Assembly (NCBI RefSeq): GCF_002865645.1
Contig: NW_020194589.1
Location: 186,001 to 250,000, forward strand
DNA from: Hyaloscypha bicolor E
Taxonomy: Eukaryota > Ascomycota > Leotiomycetes > Helotiales > Hyaloscyphaceae
Direction of reading: 5' to 3'
Length of the DNA: 64,000 bases
Shown here: positions 49,664 to 61,770 of the stretch, piece by piece
Numbering within the stretch: position 1 is the first letter of the stretch
How the letters are laid out: each line of letters opens with the position of its first letter
The notes under the pieces: generated by a model
Databases searched by the model: none
What the model saw: only the letters and a program-made list of their open reading frames with translations
What the model was told of the DNA's origin: nothing
Made by a program: the position numbers and the translations under genes

Positions 49664-50947
49664 AAATTAGTTAAAACTAATAGTTAAAAACCTAGAAACT
49701 CTACTATTAAATATAATTTTATAAAAGTAATAAGTATTATATTTCAATATATTATTAATTATAAATATCTGAATATTTTCTATTTATTTAATAAATTTTA
49801 AAATATAATTTTTATTTATTATCTAATATATATAAAAAAAGAAATGAAATTATTTATAAGAATATTAATTATAAAAATAATAGAAATAGAAGTAGTAAAA
49901 ATAACTAGAAAGCTTTTAATAGAAATAAAATAGGAATCTAAATAATATTTCTTTTCTTTATTTATTTTTATTAATAAAGCTTTAAAAGTATTATTTTCTA
50001 GTTTGTTTTTATTATTTTTATTATTTTTTTCTTTTTTAATTTTAATAATATATTATATATAGATATTACTAAAGTATTTATTAAAGTTATAAGAGTTTCG
50101 AGATCTAAATTAGTAAATATTTCTATTTTTAAATCGAGCTTTCTTAGTCTTTTATTTTTCTAATATATATTTTTATAAATAATATTTAAATCTTTTATAT
50201 ATAAAATATAACTTTAGAATATAATATTTATAATTATAGATTCCGAAGTTATAGCTAGATCTATATTAATAATTTCTAGATAAATAATAGCTTAAAAAGT
50301 TTTAAAAATAATATTATTAATTAGTAAAATAAATTTTAGTATTAATTTATTACTTCTTTTTATAAATAATAATAAATAATTAGAGCTTATTAATAAGCTA
50401 GCCGAGTTTATTAGACGAGTTTAAAATTATATATTAGTATATTAGTAAGCTTTAATAAGAAATAATAATTTTATTATATAGAAATTCGATATTTTATAAA
50501 ATAGAAATAAAGCTATATTATAATTTATATAAGTTATTAATTAGTATTTAAATAAGCTTAAATATTATCTTTTTTAAAGTCTTTTACTATTATAATTACT
50601 AAAATAATATTATTTTATTTATTTAAATTTTAATAATAGAAACCAGGGCCTTTAAAGGAATTATAAATATTTATATAGATCTTTTTATATATATAGCTCG
50701 AAAGCTAGTTATTATAGAAGTAGTTTTATACTAGTTTCTTTAATATAATAGAAAAAGCTCTTATTAGTATTTTTTCTAGAAGCTTTATATATTAATAAAT
50801 ATTAAAAAAATAAAAACATAATAACTAATATTATATAATTAATATAAATATAATTTTAGCTAAAAGAATTAGTTTTAGCTAAGATTTTAAGCTATAATTT
50901 AAACTAAGCTCGCTTCTAAAACTCGGTATTTTAATAATCTTTAATAA

Positions 50948-51141
<194 letters not shown>

Positions 51142-51255
51142 TAAGAATTTTAGAAATAAGTAATTCTAAATACTTATTTTTTATAAAAGTTATAAAGTCT
51201 AATAAAATCGAGTTCTTTTAAAAATCTAGTTTAGTTTCTAAAATATTCTTATTTA

Positions 51256-52126
51256 ATTATATATTAGAACTTATACTAAATTTCCTATATTTTTATAGAT
51301 TTAATATATATTAGTAATATAGTTATTTTCTTTATTATTATATTAATTTCAATTAATTAAATATTAATATTATAACTAAATTCAATTCAGAAAAAGAAAA
51401 AAGAATAGTTTAGGCCTCTAATTCTTATATTAGAAACCCATATATTAAAAATCTATAATTAAATTATATATCTTAAAAGTATAATTAGCTAGCCAATTAC
51501 TATAAAATACTAAAGAAGACTTTAATAAGGCTCTTTACTATAATTAGGAAAATGCCCTAAAATAATTTTTTAATTTTTTAATCTATTTAGGCTATAATAT
51601 TAATTTTAAAAAAAATATAGAAAATATCTAATAAGATTCTAGAAGAAAGTATATCTATTTACTAGATAATATATATTTATATATAATAATAAATATTAGA
51701 TAAAAAGCTTAGTTTTATTAAGCTATTTCTTTCTTTTCTTTTTATTTTATAATAATAGCTTTAGTAATATAGTTAAATTAGCTACTAATAAAAAGAAAAT
51801 AATTATTAGATACAATAGTTATATAATTAATTAATTTCTTAAAATTAAAGCTTTTTAGGGAAATTACTAATAAGATAAAGTATATAATATTTCTAGTATT
51901 TTATACTATATATATATAATATAAAAATAAAAGAATTTCGATTATTAATTATAATATAAACTTTATATAAACTATAAAATATTTTTCTTTAATTTTTACT
52001 AAAATTCCGAGAATTAATATTTCAAAAAAAATAACTATATTACTAATTTTTAATTATATTACTAGTTTTCCTTTCTACTAAATTTATAGAAATATAAGAG
52101 ATTTAGTATAAGTTCTAATATATAAT
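51256..52126 (+). mobile_element. Pogo/Fot1 relic (871 bp), heavily RIPped and internally deleted
   Basis: The first 25 bases and last 50 bases align to the inverted ends of the 53256-55789 element once C/T and G/A changes are allowed. TA flanks both sides (51254-51255 and 52127-52128). The left part matches the N-terminal transposase region (compare 51380-51600 with 53395-53640) and the right part the 3' end (51765-52060 with 55420-55700); the middle is missing. It sits in the outer copia element. Confidence 0.75.
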
Positions 52127-52787
52127 TATATTTTTTAATAATATTAGTATTATTATTTTATTATATAAATATATTATTATATTAAAGAATCTTATATAAA
52201 TATTATATTTTTATAAGTTTAAATTTATTAAAGTTCTTAAAATTATATTTAAATAATTCCTAAAAAAGTTTATTAATTATTATATAAAAAGTTTTATTAA
52301 AATCGTTTAATATTTAGATTAATTCTATATCTTTATTATTTTTTATAAAAAAAATTTAATAAAAAAAATATTTATTATAATAAGCTTTATTATAATAAGC
52401 TTTATTATTATATATTTTATAAACTTATATTTAATTTGAAATATAATAGCTTATAAGAAATTTAAGAAATAAAATATTAAGATTTCGAAAGAATTTAATT
52501 ATTTTAAAGCTTAAAAGTTTTAAGAATTCAATTTTCTTTTTAAGAAAGTTTTATAAATATTAAATAGAAATAGAAATAAAATAATTAAATAACTAATTAT
52601 ATTTTTTATTTATATAATTAGTTTTAATATAATATAATTAAATTTTAATAAAACTAAATATTTCTTTTATTTATATAATTATATTATAAATAATAGAATT
52701 AATAATTATTTCTTTTTTAATTTAAATAATAGCTTTATTTCTAAATAATTAAATTTTAGATAAATGGAATTTAATCTTTTCTAATTT

Positions 52788-53056
52788 ATATATATAAACT
52801 AATTAATATATAATACTATTATATAATTATAAATTATTATTTATATAAGCTAATAAAATAGTTAATATTTAGAAATAAAAATTATAATATTAATATATAA
52901 TCTTTAAATTTATTAAACTTAATAAAAACTAGTTATTAATTAAATTATTTATATATTATTGCCTTTAAATTTTATAACTAAATAAATAATTACCTTATTT
53001 TTATTTTTATAATCTTAATAATAAATTCTTTTTTGGAGAATATAATTATATTAATA
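52788..53056 (-). repeat. 5' LTR of the outer copia element
   Basis: Aligns to 31447-31723 and to the reverse complement of the inner copia LTR, e.g. TATATAATACTATTATATAA near 52810. Ends in TATATTAATA like the other LTRs' termini. Confidence 0.6.
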
Positions 53057-53255
53057 TTTATTTATTATATATAAAAAGTATTAAAAAATAAGAGTTATTA
53101 TAATTAGATTTAAATCTTTTATTTTAAATAATAATAATAAAAAGTATTTCTTAAATTATTCTTAAAAATATATAATTATAATTTAATATATAATAATCTT
53201 TTTGGTTTTGAATTTTCTAATTTTCTAATTTTCTTAATTATTATATTAAGAACTA

Positions 53256-55789
53256 ATCGTGCGTCGAGACTAGCACTAAAGCCCCTGCGTCCCTGCGGGT
53301 TTAGTGCGTATTAGCAATACGGTCAAAAATCAGCGATACGGTCATTTTTTTTACTATTATATCGATTTTAATTAATTAAATATTAATACCATGGCCAAAT
53401 TTGACCCAGAAGAAGAGAAAAGGATGGCCCAGGCCTCCGATTTCTATACCAGGAACCCATACGTCAAAAAATCTACGATTGCGCGTTAATTCAGGGTCAA
53501 ATTACGCCTCTGGAAAGCGCGTTTGGCTGGCCGCACACCACAAAACACTAAAGGGGGCCTCAATAAGGTCCTTAATCCTGATCAGGAGGAGGCCCTAAAG
53601 CAATTTATCGATTTTATGATCTATTTAGGCCATAGAGCTAATCTCAAGATAGTACGGGCGGCGGCTAATAAGATCCTTGGGGATAGCGCTTCCACCTACC
53701 AAGTAAACCGCCTATAGGCATAATAATAGTTTAAACGGAACAAATTATGGTTTAAAACCCTTCGCACAAAGACACTAGCACAAGAGCGGAAGGCGGCATA
53801 TTAAAAGGAGGATCTGGAAGAGCATTTTACGGAGTATTATGGGGCGTTAGAGAAATATGGGATCTGCTTTGAAGACGTATGGAATATGGACGAAACCGGC
53901 TTTCGTATTAGCATTTTAAATAGAAAGATTATTATTATATACCTTAATACGAAAGCTGTCTACTTGGCAGATCCCAATAATCGAGAATCACTTACTGCGA
54001 TCGAAACTATATTCGCTAGGGGCAAAGCAATTACACTATTCCTTATTTTGAAGGGGGAGATCCTGGTAGAGGCACACTTCGATAATGATCTGGATACCGA
54101 ATTAGTCTTCGCCATAAGCTCTACTGGGTATATAAATAATGCTCTAAGCCTGAAATATATTAAGCACTTCCATAATCAGACATATTAACGTATACAAGGC
54201 AAATGGAGGATGTTAATTTTTGACGGGCATGGCTCCCACACTTTAGACGAGTTCTTATATTATTGCTGGTCCCACAAGATCGTCCCCTTTCAACTACTAC
54301 TACATAGCACATATCTCCTTTAACCGCTCGATATTGGCCTCTTTTAATCTCTCAAGTACTGGCATTAAATCAGTATTTACGATAAGATTCAGTATGGTAA
54401 TATTATTTATACCAAGCTTGATTTTCTAGGGGCATACCAGACGGTTTATGGGAGGACATTCAAGCATAGGACTATTATTAGTGCCTTTACCAAAGCGGGC
54501 TTATTAGGACCTGATACGATACGGCATGCGTACGAGAAGCTAGCTCAATTCGAACCAAAAGAAGGTTTGTTAATTAGTAATTTATATAGTAATATAGGCT
54601 AATTTTATAGTGGATAAGCAAATCGAGCCTCTACCCCCGCAAATCCCTCCATCGTCAAAACCCTTCCAAAACCCCCCTACCTCTGTAAATCGTACGGCAC
54701 ATAATACCTATATATATTAACGTTTGGACGATTATTTTATCCTTGCAAAGGATAACGAGGAATACGCTCTTATACCAAGTTTTTGGAGATCTTGGAGGGC
54801 ATACCAGAAGTTGACTGAGCCTAAGCTAATTAAGGCTGGGCTAATTATGGAAAGAGAGCTTGTAAGGGAGAAGGCAGTACTCCAGGAATAGCATAATAAG
54901 CTAGATAAGGAGGGCAGGAAGCATGTGCAAAAGTATGGAGTTATATCCAAGGGTTCGGCTATATGTCAAATCGCATATCGCAGAGAGTCTCTCTTTACTC
55001 CTGAAGAGATGGATACTAATGCCTACCTAAATTGCCGAATCAGGGAGACTAATACCTATATTACAAAGCATATTACTAGTAAGCTTTCACGCAGGAGACG
55101 TACTCGGGGGGAAATAGCTCCGTACGATTTAGGGGAGCCCTTTGGCTATAGGGATAAACCACTATTTGTTGAATATGGTGAAACTGGTCTAAAGGCTCAC
55201 TACCAAAAATTAATAGCAAAATGGGCGGAATAGAGGCAAATCGATTGCAAGATAGAGCTCTTTCATGCGAATAAGATGGATTTTAGGCTAGCTTCTCCCG
55301 GATACCAGGAGGAATAGGTTAGTGAGTTTGGTAATATGCGGGTGGAAATGCTAGCTAGGGAGCTTGGTTTTGTCAGACCACCACCCCCTCCCCCTTTATT
55401 TTATGATAATGGCTTTGGTCATATAGTCAGATTGGAAGCTAGTGGAGAGGAGACTATTATTGGGTACACGATTTAGGACATGGTTATTCTGTAATTAATT
55501 AATTTCTAAGTTAGTAGCATTTTGGGGGGGGTCGCCGGTAAGGTGAAGTGTGTAATATTTCCACTATTTTTTACTATATGCATATGCAATGTGAAAGTAA
55601 GAGAATTTGATTTATTAAATATAGTGTGAACTCCATATAAACTATAAAATATTTTTCTCTGATTTTCACTAAAATTAGGAAAATTAGTATTCTAAAAAAA
55701 TGACCGTATCGCTGATTTTTGACCGTATTGCTAATATGCACTAAACCCGCAGGGACGCAGGGGCTTTAGTGCTAGTCTCGACGCACGAT
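53256..55789 (+). mobile_element. Pogo/Fot1 DNA transposon (2534 bp), lightly RIPped
   Basis: Inverted repeats of about 95 bp (53256-53350 and 55694-55789) start ATCGTGCGTCGAGACTAGCA and differ at essentially one base. Flanking TA dinucleotides (53254-53255 and 55790-55791) are the target duplication. The ends contain an internal near-repeat, ATACGGTCAAAAATCAGCG then ATACGGTCA. The body carries one transposase gene with all three catalytic Asp codons but many TAA/TAG stops. It lies about 200 bp outside the nested LTR cluster. Confidence 0.9.
53391..55494 (+). pseudogene. Pogo/Fot1-type DDE transposase, inactivated by RIP stops
   Basis: Reads in one frame from MAKFDPEEEKRMAQ, assuming a 46-bp intron (54565-54610, GTTTGT...ATAG) that exactly repairs the frame. 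Total is about 686 codons. An N-terminal helix-turn-helix/CENP-B-like region (about 25-115) precedes the DDE core: Asp in MDETGF (53889), Asp in FDGHGSH (54222) and Asp in PLDIGLF (54330), with 35 residues between the second and third. The C-terminal part has a basic RRRRTRGE patch and a poly-Pro run. About 15 in-frame stops are all TAA or TAG and each could derive from CAA/CAG by one C-to-T change, with no frameshifts. The final stop may be 55494. Confidence 0.85.
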
Positions 55790-55791
55790 TA

Positions 55792-56600
55792 TTTTAATTA
55801 AAGTAATAAAAAGATATTTTAAGGAAAAAAAAATTTATATATTAATTTACTAAATTATAAATTATAGTCTCTTATTAAAATTACTACTAATAATAAGCTT
55901 TAAAATATATTTAAAGTAATTATAAAAAATAAAAAAAACCAAGACTTATATATAATATTAATTTAATAAACTACTTTTATATAATAAATAGATTAATAAA
56001 AATATATAAAAACTTATTATTTAATCTATTTTATTAAAACTTTATAATAAGAAATTATATAAAATATTTATATAAAAAGTATTTCTTTAATATAAAAATA
56101 TTTAATATAATATAGAATAAAATAAAATCTTTAATAATATTAATATATATATAATTAATTAATTACTTTTATAGTTTATAAAGTTAGTATTTTTTTAATT
56201 TAATACTAAATTAGTTTTTAATAATATCTTTAATACTTTTTAAATTTATATTATACTTTATATATAAGAAATTATATATTAATTATAAGGTTAGATAAGA
56301 TTAATATATATAAGAATTTGGGAAAACTAATATTATTATTAATAAATTTATCGGGTTTAGACTAATATTATATAATAAATAATACTATTTATTGGTATTC
56401 TTCCCAAATAGGCTAGAACCTATTCTGAACTAATAGAATTACTATTATTACTATTATATGCGAATAGAATTTCGCATAATTATCTAAACTTCTCTTAATA
56501 TTAATTAAGTGTCTCTGTTTTTTCTCTGTTTTACCTGTTTTTTGCACTAATATTACATAAATTCCATGAATTCTGTATAAATATAATGCATTTATTATTA
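55792..56600. repeat. RIP-degraded AT-rich sequence, unidentified
   Basis: The right edge of the 26-kb AT block. No residual coding pattern or paired end found. Composition recovers near 56640. Confidence 0.55.
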
Positions 56601-56639
56601 GCCCAGACCAATATTATTTACATAAATTAAATCAATTCG

Positions 56640-57250
56640 GCCATCCCTAGCGCCAGGCTACTGTAGTAGGACTCGGCAAGACCCGACTTTTCGCAAAACC
56701 GGCTGGAAATGTGTAGGTGTCAAGATCTTGCATCAAAGCGACACAGGCATGAAGTTGTGGAAAAGTGGAAGGATTTGCTGCAGAAGTCCTGCATGTGGAT
56801 CCAGTGGCTATGGTCACATTACAAGATCATCTTGTGGAGTGGAATATGTGCCGAGCTGAAGAATATGCTGTTTCAAACCGTGATCACTTGTGTTCGATTG
56901 GTGCAATATGATTGCATAGAGAATGTGGTTAGCTGAACAGTATGCTGTGTAACGTCTTGATCACTTGTGGAATGATATTGAGGCTTTAAGCGTGTTTTAT
57001 TCGCGCAATATGGTCGCACAGAAAGGTGACCAACTAAAAATTATGCAGTCTCAAGTCGCGAGGACCGTCATTGGGACTGTACGCTTGTTGTCTTAGACTT
57101 GTCTTATGGTTTGCCCCTTAGAGACAACAGGTATTAAGATAACCGAGTCAAGAGGCGCCTGCAAGAGCGAACTGTTATGATATGGGCTGGAAGTATATTC
57201 CAATCATGATGAGACCTTGATCTTGATACTCCACTATGACGATCGTGAAG
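56640..57250. other. upstream region of the lectin gene with degenerate internal duplication
   Basis: GC-balanced, no gene supported. Phrases such as GATCACTTGTG, GCAATATGRTYGCA and AGCTGAA-ARTATGCTGT recur about every 85-110 bp between 56815 and 57060, suggesting an old tandem duplication. Confidence 0.45.
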
Positions 57251-57257
57251 TATAAAT
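57251..57257 (+). promoter_or_regulatory. TATA box of the lectin gene
   Basis: TATAAAT, 112 bp before the predicted ATG and followed by CT/CA-rich leader sequence with ACACACTTCTTCATTTAACAAG, typical of a strong fungal core promoter. Confidence 0.5.
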
Positions 57258-57368
57258 ACATGGCATCGAGCTCAGCAAGGAACCAATCTCCAAGCACCAC
57301 ACACACTTCTTCATTTAACAAGAACGTCTACCCAAACTCCAAAAATCAAAAATCCACTCATCGCAATC

Positions 57369-58012
57369 ATGAGCGACTACACCGGCCCAGGCGTCTACAT
57401 CTTGGTTTCCGTAGCTACCGGCACCATTATCAACTTGTCCGGAGCCAATCCTGCAAACAAGACACCCGTCATCGGCTTGTGCGCTACCCTTGCTGTTCCG
57501 TATTCTTGTGCTAATTTGCGAAAGTACTAACGACTCAGCACCAAACGCGCAATGGCAGATCGCTGATGCTGGAAATGGGCAGTACTTGATCATTAATGTC
57601 GCAACTGGCACCTACTTGACCGGAAGTGGTGGTGCTAGTAAGTATAACGTTCCAACTTTCAATCCCGATTCTCTCTAGTCTTCCTTTGCGGACTGGAAAT
57701 ATTTGCTAACAAATTGACCCGAAGACGGCGCCACCACAGGCAACCTCATCTCCCCCACTGATAAGACAGTAAGATATACTATTGTCCCTGCCGGAAATGG
57801 GGCTTATATGTCAGTATGCCTTCGCTATATGATTTCAACATCCATTATAAACTTTGGTCCTAACGCATAATTGCAGCTTCTACAATGTCGCCTTCCCGGC
57901 GTCAGTTCTAAATCTTTCAGGAGCTTCGGCTGCCTTGGGTACGCCCGTGCTTCTTTGGCCAGAGAGTGCAGGTGCCAAAAATGAGCAGTGGTATATTAAG
58001 TATCCAGCATAG
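57369..58012 (+). CDS. beta-trefoil (ricin-B-like fold) fungal lectin
   Basis: Small carbohydrate-binding protein of the fungal R-type lectin group. It has no signal peptide, so it is probably cytosolic as in its known relatives. Exons are about 57369-57478, 57539-57637, 57725-57809 and 57877-58012, giving about 142 residues. Introns 2 (57638-57724, GTAAGT...CGAAG) and 3 (57810-57876, GTCAGT...TTGCAG) join cleanly. Trefoil repeats are visible: GVYILVSVATGTIINLSGAN, then NAQWQI, GQYLIINVATGTYLTGSGGA, and AYIFYNVAFPASVLNLSGAS with QWYI at the end. The QxW motifs are those of the fold. Intron 1 is unresolved: the only good donor (GTGCGC at 57479) with the TACTAAC/CAG acceptor leaves the frame off by one, so a frameshift or an odd donor is possible. 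No toxin catalytic chain is present; only the lectin fold is seen. Confidence 0.8.
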
Positions 58013-59013
58013 GCGGGAGGCTAGAAAATGCTGCTTTGAAGTAGTGGGTCTAAATTGGAGACTGGATGGAATTGCTAGCTAGGTAGTTTAGTTTCTTGAA
58101 ATGGAAAACATCACGCTCTTTAACTCCTTCTTCGATGTGTGAGAGAGGTGGTGCAAACTCAGAGAATTGAATCCTTTGAGCACGGGATGGCCATATGTTT
58201 CTCCACCTTCGGGTCCCGGCCCTTGCGAGCCCACTAACAGAAAGTTATTATTCTAGCTATTTAAAGTTTACTTTATCCTTAAGCTAGATACTAATATACT
58301 TGTTATATAATTAAGTAAAGCGGCTACTAATCTTTCCACAACTCTAGTTATTTGCTAACTAATATAAACTTAATTATTTGGCTTTAAAGTTAAGTAAATT
58401 AAGGAAATTAAGTATATTACTATAAATAAGTTATTAAAATATTTTTAATAAGAAAGCAATATTAAAAATAATAAGAATATTAATAATTAGTTAGTAATAA
58501 AGCTTAATACTATTAAAATAATATTTATTAAAGAAAAGATTTAGTTAAAAAGAGAAATTTCTAATTAATTATATAATATTATTTTAAAAAATAAAATTCC
58601 TAAAATTATTACTAAATACTCGAATAATATTATTTGAATATTAAAAGTTAATAATTAAAACTTTTTATATTTAAAAATAAATTAAAGCCTTTAAAAAATA
58701 ATAATATTTAGAAGTTATATAATAAAAACTAGGGCTTTTTTTTTACATAATTCTTATACTTTACTTAATAACCCAATTATTTCTTTAAATTCCTTAAAAA
58801 TAACTACTTTAAATATTATTAAAATATTATATATTATCTTATAATACTTTTTAAATTAAAGCAAATATTAAGAGCCAAGTTTTACAAATTAAATAAAAAA
58901 GCTCTAAATTATAATATAAGAAACAAACTATTATATAGATTTATATTTAGAATATATTTGCTTTAATTAGTTATTAATAATTGGAAATAAAGAAAGATTA
59001 TTATTAAAGACTA
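58013..59013. repeat. 3' flank of the lectin gene, then RIP-degraded AT-rich block
   Basis: 58013-58225 is GC-balanced. From about 58230 to 59010 the sequence is extremely A/T-rich without recognisable remains. A sharp GC edge at 59010 interrupts the next reading frame. Confidence 0.55.
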
Positions 59014-59415
59014 TTGTTTCCACCAGATTCCGCGAACTGCGCGTTCGGCGATTCGCCTATCACTGCAGAGGCACTAGATTTGCTCGACACGCGCTTCAAG
59101 GCTATCCCATTACTGAAAACGATCATTGTCAATTTCCAGGCGTACGCCGCAGAGGATGTAAGCGATTATCGGATAAAGATGCGCGACTGTGGATGGACTG
59201 TCGAGGTCACAAAACTCCCGAAGAAATCTTGGATCAGCGATGATGACCGAGTCGAATTTGATAATGAAGAGGATTGCAACGCGTATAATGTGGAAATGCT
59301 CCTTTTTGATCTGCAGAGAGAGGAAGAGGAAGAGGAAGAGGACAAGCGGTGGACGGAGGAATATTGCCGTAGGAGACGTGATCCCTATTGGAAGAACGAT
59401 TCGTGCTACGATTGA
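59014..59415 (+). pseudogene. 3' fragment of a hypothetical gene, 5' end lost in the AT block
   Basis: An open frame of 133 codons with no ATG near its start; it opens inside the GC edge of the AT-rich block and ends at TGA. The translation looks genuine: a folded part (ALDLLDTRFKAIPLLKTIIV, then YRIKMRDCGWTVEVTKLPKK), then an acidic EEEEEEE run and a basic Arg-rich tail ending NDSCYD. It resembles the C-terminus of fungal-specific proteins of unknown function. The 5' part was probably deleted or overwritten by the transposon-derived block on its left, so I call it a truncated relic rather than a gene. Confidence 0.5.
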
Positions 59416-59574
59416 ACAGATATGTTGCTTTCTTGGGGAAAATGATTTATCCTGTATCCTAAATAGGTGAGGAAAGGTTTTTCCGTAATACCATTTGAAC
59501 TGCCGATAGGAGAAATCTTCAAGGGAATAATATACTTGGTTCTGAAGTTTTTGGTGCGAAATTCACTGATCTGA

Positions 59575-59862
59575 CCCAAAGCATACACATCTCGACGGAA
59601 ACATTATTTACCTCTCGAGCGTGCCGAAGCTAAAGCGAGGAGACTGAAACAAGGTAAAGGGCCGGTCAGGAGCACCGAACCTTGGGTAAGGAAACGGCGC
59701 AGAGACAGGACACCGCCAGAGCATCTTGATTCAGACCGGGAAGGCATATTCGCAGAGCAGGAGCAGAGGGCAGTGAAGAAGGCAATGATGGATTTGGAGG
59801 CACCGGGTAGATCGGTTGCTGGAAACATTCATTGTATTCATATCACATTTCATTCACATTAA
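59575..59862 (+). pseudogene. coding-like charged fragment
   Basis: A 95-codon open frame following a TGA, without a start codon. It is Arg/Lys/Glu-rich, with PLERAEAKARRLKQGKGPV, RKRRRDRTPPEHLDSDREG and EQEQRAVKKAMMDLEAPGRS in order. The composition suggests a former exon of a nuclear or coiled-coil protein. It lies 160 bp after the truncated frame at 59014-59415, in a different frame, and might belong to the same gene. Not identified. Confidence 0.35.
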
Positions 59863-61770
59863 GCAGTTGGCTACATGGCACATCGACTGCGCAAGCCATC
59901 TATTAGATTGTGAGAAACCACTCGACTCCACTCGACTCCTGCGTATGAATTTCGTAGCCTCCCATCCGACTAAATCATACTGGAATGGTCCAGTATTATA
60001 TAGCCCTACGTCGACAGCTCCATCAAACGAAGCTGGGCGCTGTCTGATCGTTGAACAGAACATATCCGCAGTCGTCCTGCTAAAAACCATTCTCTTTCCT
60101 CTCTTTCTTCGTCGTTCCAAACGCCCTCACTTGGCGGTTCCCAGAAGACAGATCAAGGAGAAATATTATCACTCCACATGCCTGGCACCCACAGATTGTA
60201 GTTGCCACCTTCAAATACAATACAAACAGCATCAAACTTTCCAAGACGACCGCAAGGCTTGGTTCCGCCTACTTAACGGCAACTAGCAAGCGGTAATTCT
60301 TCGCCATTGCCTTTCATTGTGCCCGAAATACGAAATACCCTCTGCTATACAAGACAAATCCCTTTCATTCAGCCGATCCACAACACTATTGTCGTTAAGA
60401 GGAGGGTGGCGTGTTACAGGCCGTGTCACTGCAGTTATTTGGGCCCTCTGCTTTCTCATAGGTTTTAATATAAGTCGCAGGAGTCAGGCAAGTAGTAATT
60501 GGTACATTTCGGCTTTTGATATGATCGCAAGAGTAAAATGTCTTGGTTGAAGTACATATCCTAAACTATCACTGAATAAGAGGGTCTTTTATGGTAGTAA
60601 GTACTACTCTTACCTTGCGTATAATAAGTGCTGAGTATAATAGCAATTGTAAAGTATCCAGCAGTAGGTATTGTTCGGTAGCAATCCTGTTTGGCTTGTG
60701 ACTTAGTATGCGCATGTCCTAGCAACAAATATAATTAGTCCCCGGAAGGTTAACTTTTTAGCTCGGCTCAACTCTGTCACTCACATAAACACTGCTCATT
60801 ACGACTTTGCTTTAGCTCTCAACTGAGAGCGACCTACAGCTCTCGATAGCTCTTGAGCCTTTTATTCCTCCCTGCATCCACAACTCGTGTTATTGTCTCT
60901 ATCCCCCACTACCTACCAAGCCGCTCAGAATTCAGATTTGGGGGCTGCTAGAATCGATTCAGAAGATTTTTCCCGAAAATATTATGGGAGAAGATTGTGG
61001 ATTTTCCGTAGCCAGGAAGGTTAGAGCTCACAAGACTTATAGATCGGGCACTATATAGTAAGGAGGGTAATATTCTAGTCGTGTGAGATGAGTATTTGGT
61101 ATAGGTAATAAAAGGAAAAAGACTACTAAACTAAGGAGGCATTGTTTATAGTATTACATGCTCTTCTTGTTAGCTAACTATTACTTATTACTTTAGCTAT
61201 ATTGACTACTACGGAGTTATATTCGATTACTTATTCCTGCCAATAATCCAAACCCAAAAGTGCTAGCAATTAGTATTATCAAAGTGGATAATAATAAAGG
61301 AGCATTTGCTAACGAAGTCCTTTCATTTGCAATAGACCTGACAGAATATATAGGGAAGAAAGTCCTTGTAATGCCGAGATATTATTAGGATAATGCTGGG
61401 CATGCTGGAATCTTGAGTGTGTTGTGAAGCTTGATGAATTCTGTCTAGCGAGAAGTTGCTATCTGAGTAAGGCTAAGCGAGATTCCCTTAGCGTACGTGA
61501 TTCCCTAGCAGATAAGAAAAGTACGCACGATTATTAGAGGTAAAACGATTTATAGTAGTATGTTTATATAATGCCACTAATAGCTAAATAATTATAAAAC
61601 AAAAAAATAGTTCTCAAATAAAACCGGTAGAGTAGATAGTACAACGAACTTTTACTAAGCCCTCTGAGTATATAATATCTTCGTACTATTAACAAGTGGT
61701 TAACTAAAGCCACTTCTCGGCTATTACAAACCTCACAACACGGAGTCGGGATCAGACTTACAAGAAAGCA
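59863..61770. other. intergenic, no gene supported
   Basis: GC-balanced to about 61000 with overlapping short ORFs (for example 59816-60286, plus), then moderately AT-rich between about 61020 and 61720. No family, inverted ends or target duplication found. Confidence 0.45.

Noticed and set aside
53391..54188. Several separate small genes in the Pogo element
   Set aside because: They are pieces of a single transposase frame interrupted by TAA/TAG.
57369..58012. Ricin-type toxin
   Set aside because: Only the beta-trefoil lectin fold is present; there is no catalytic chain, so it is a lectin.
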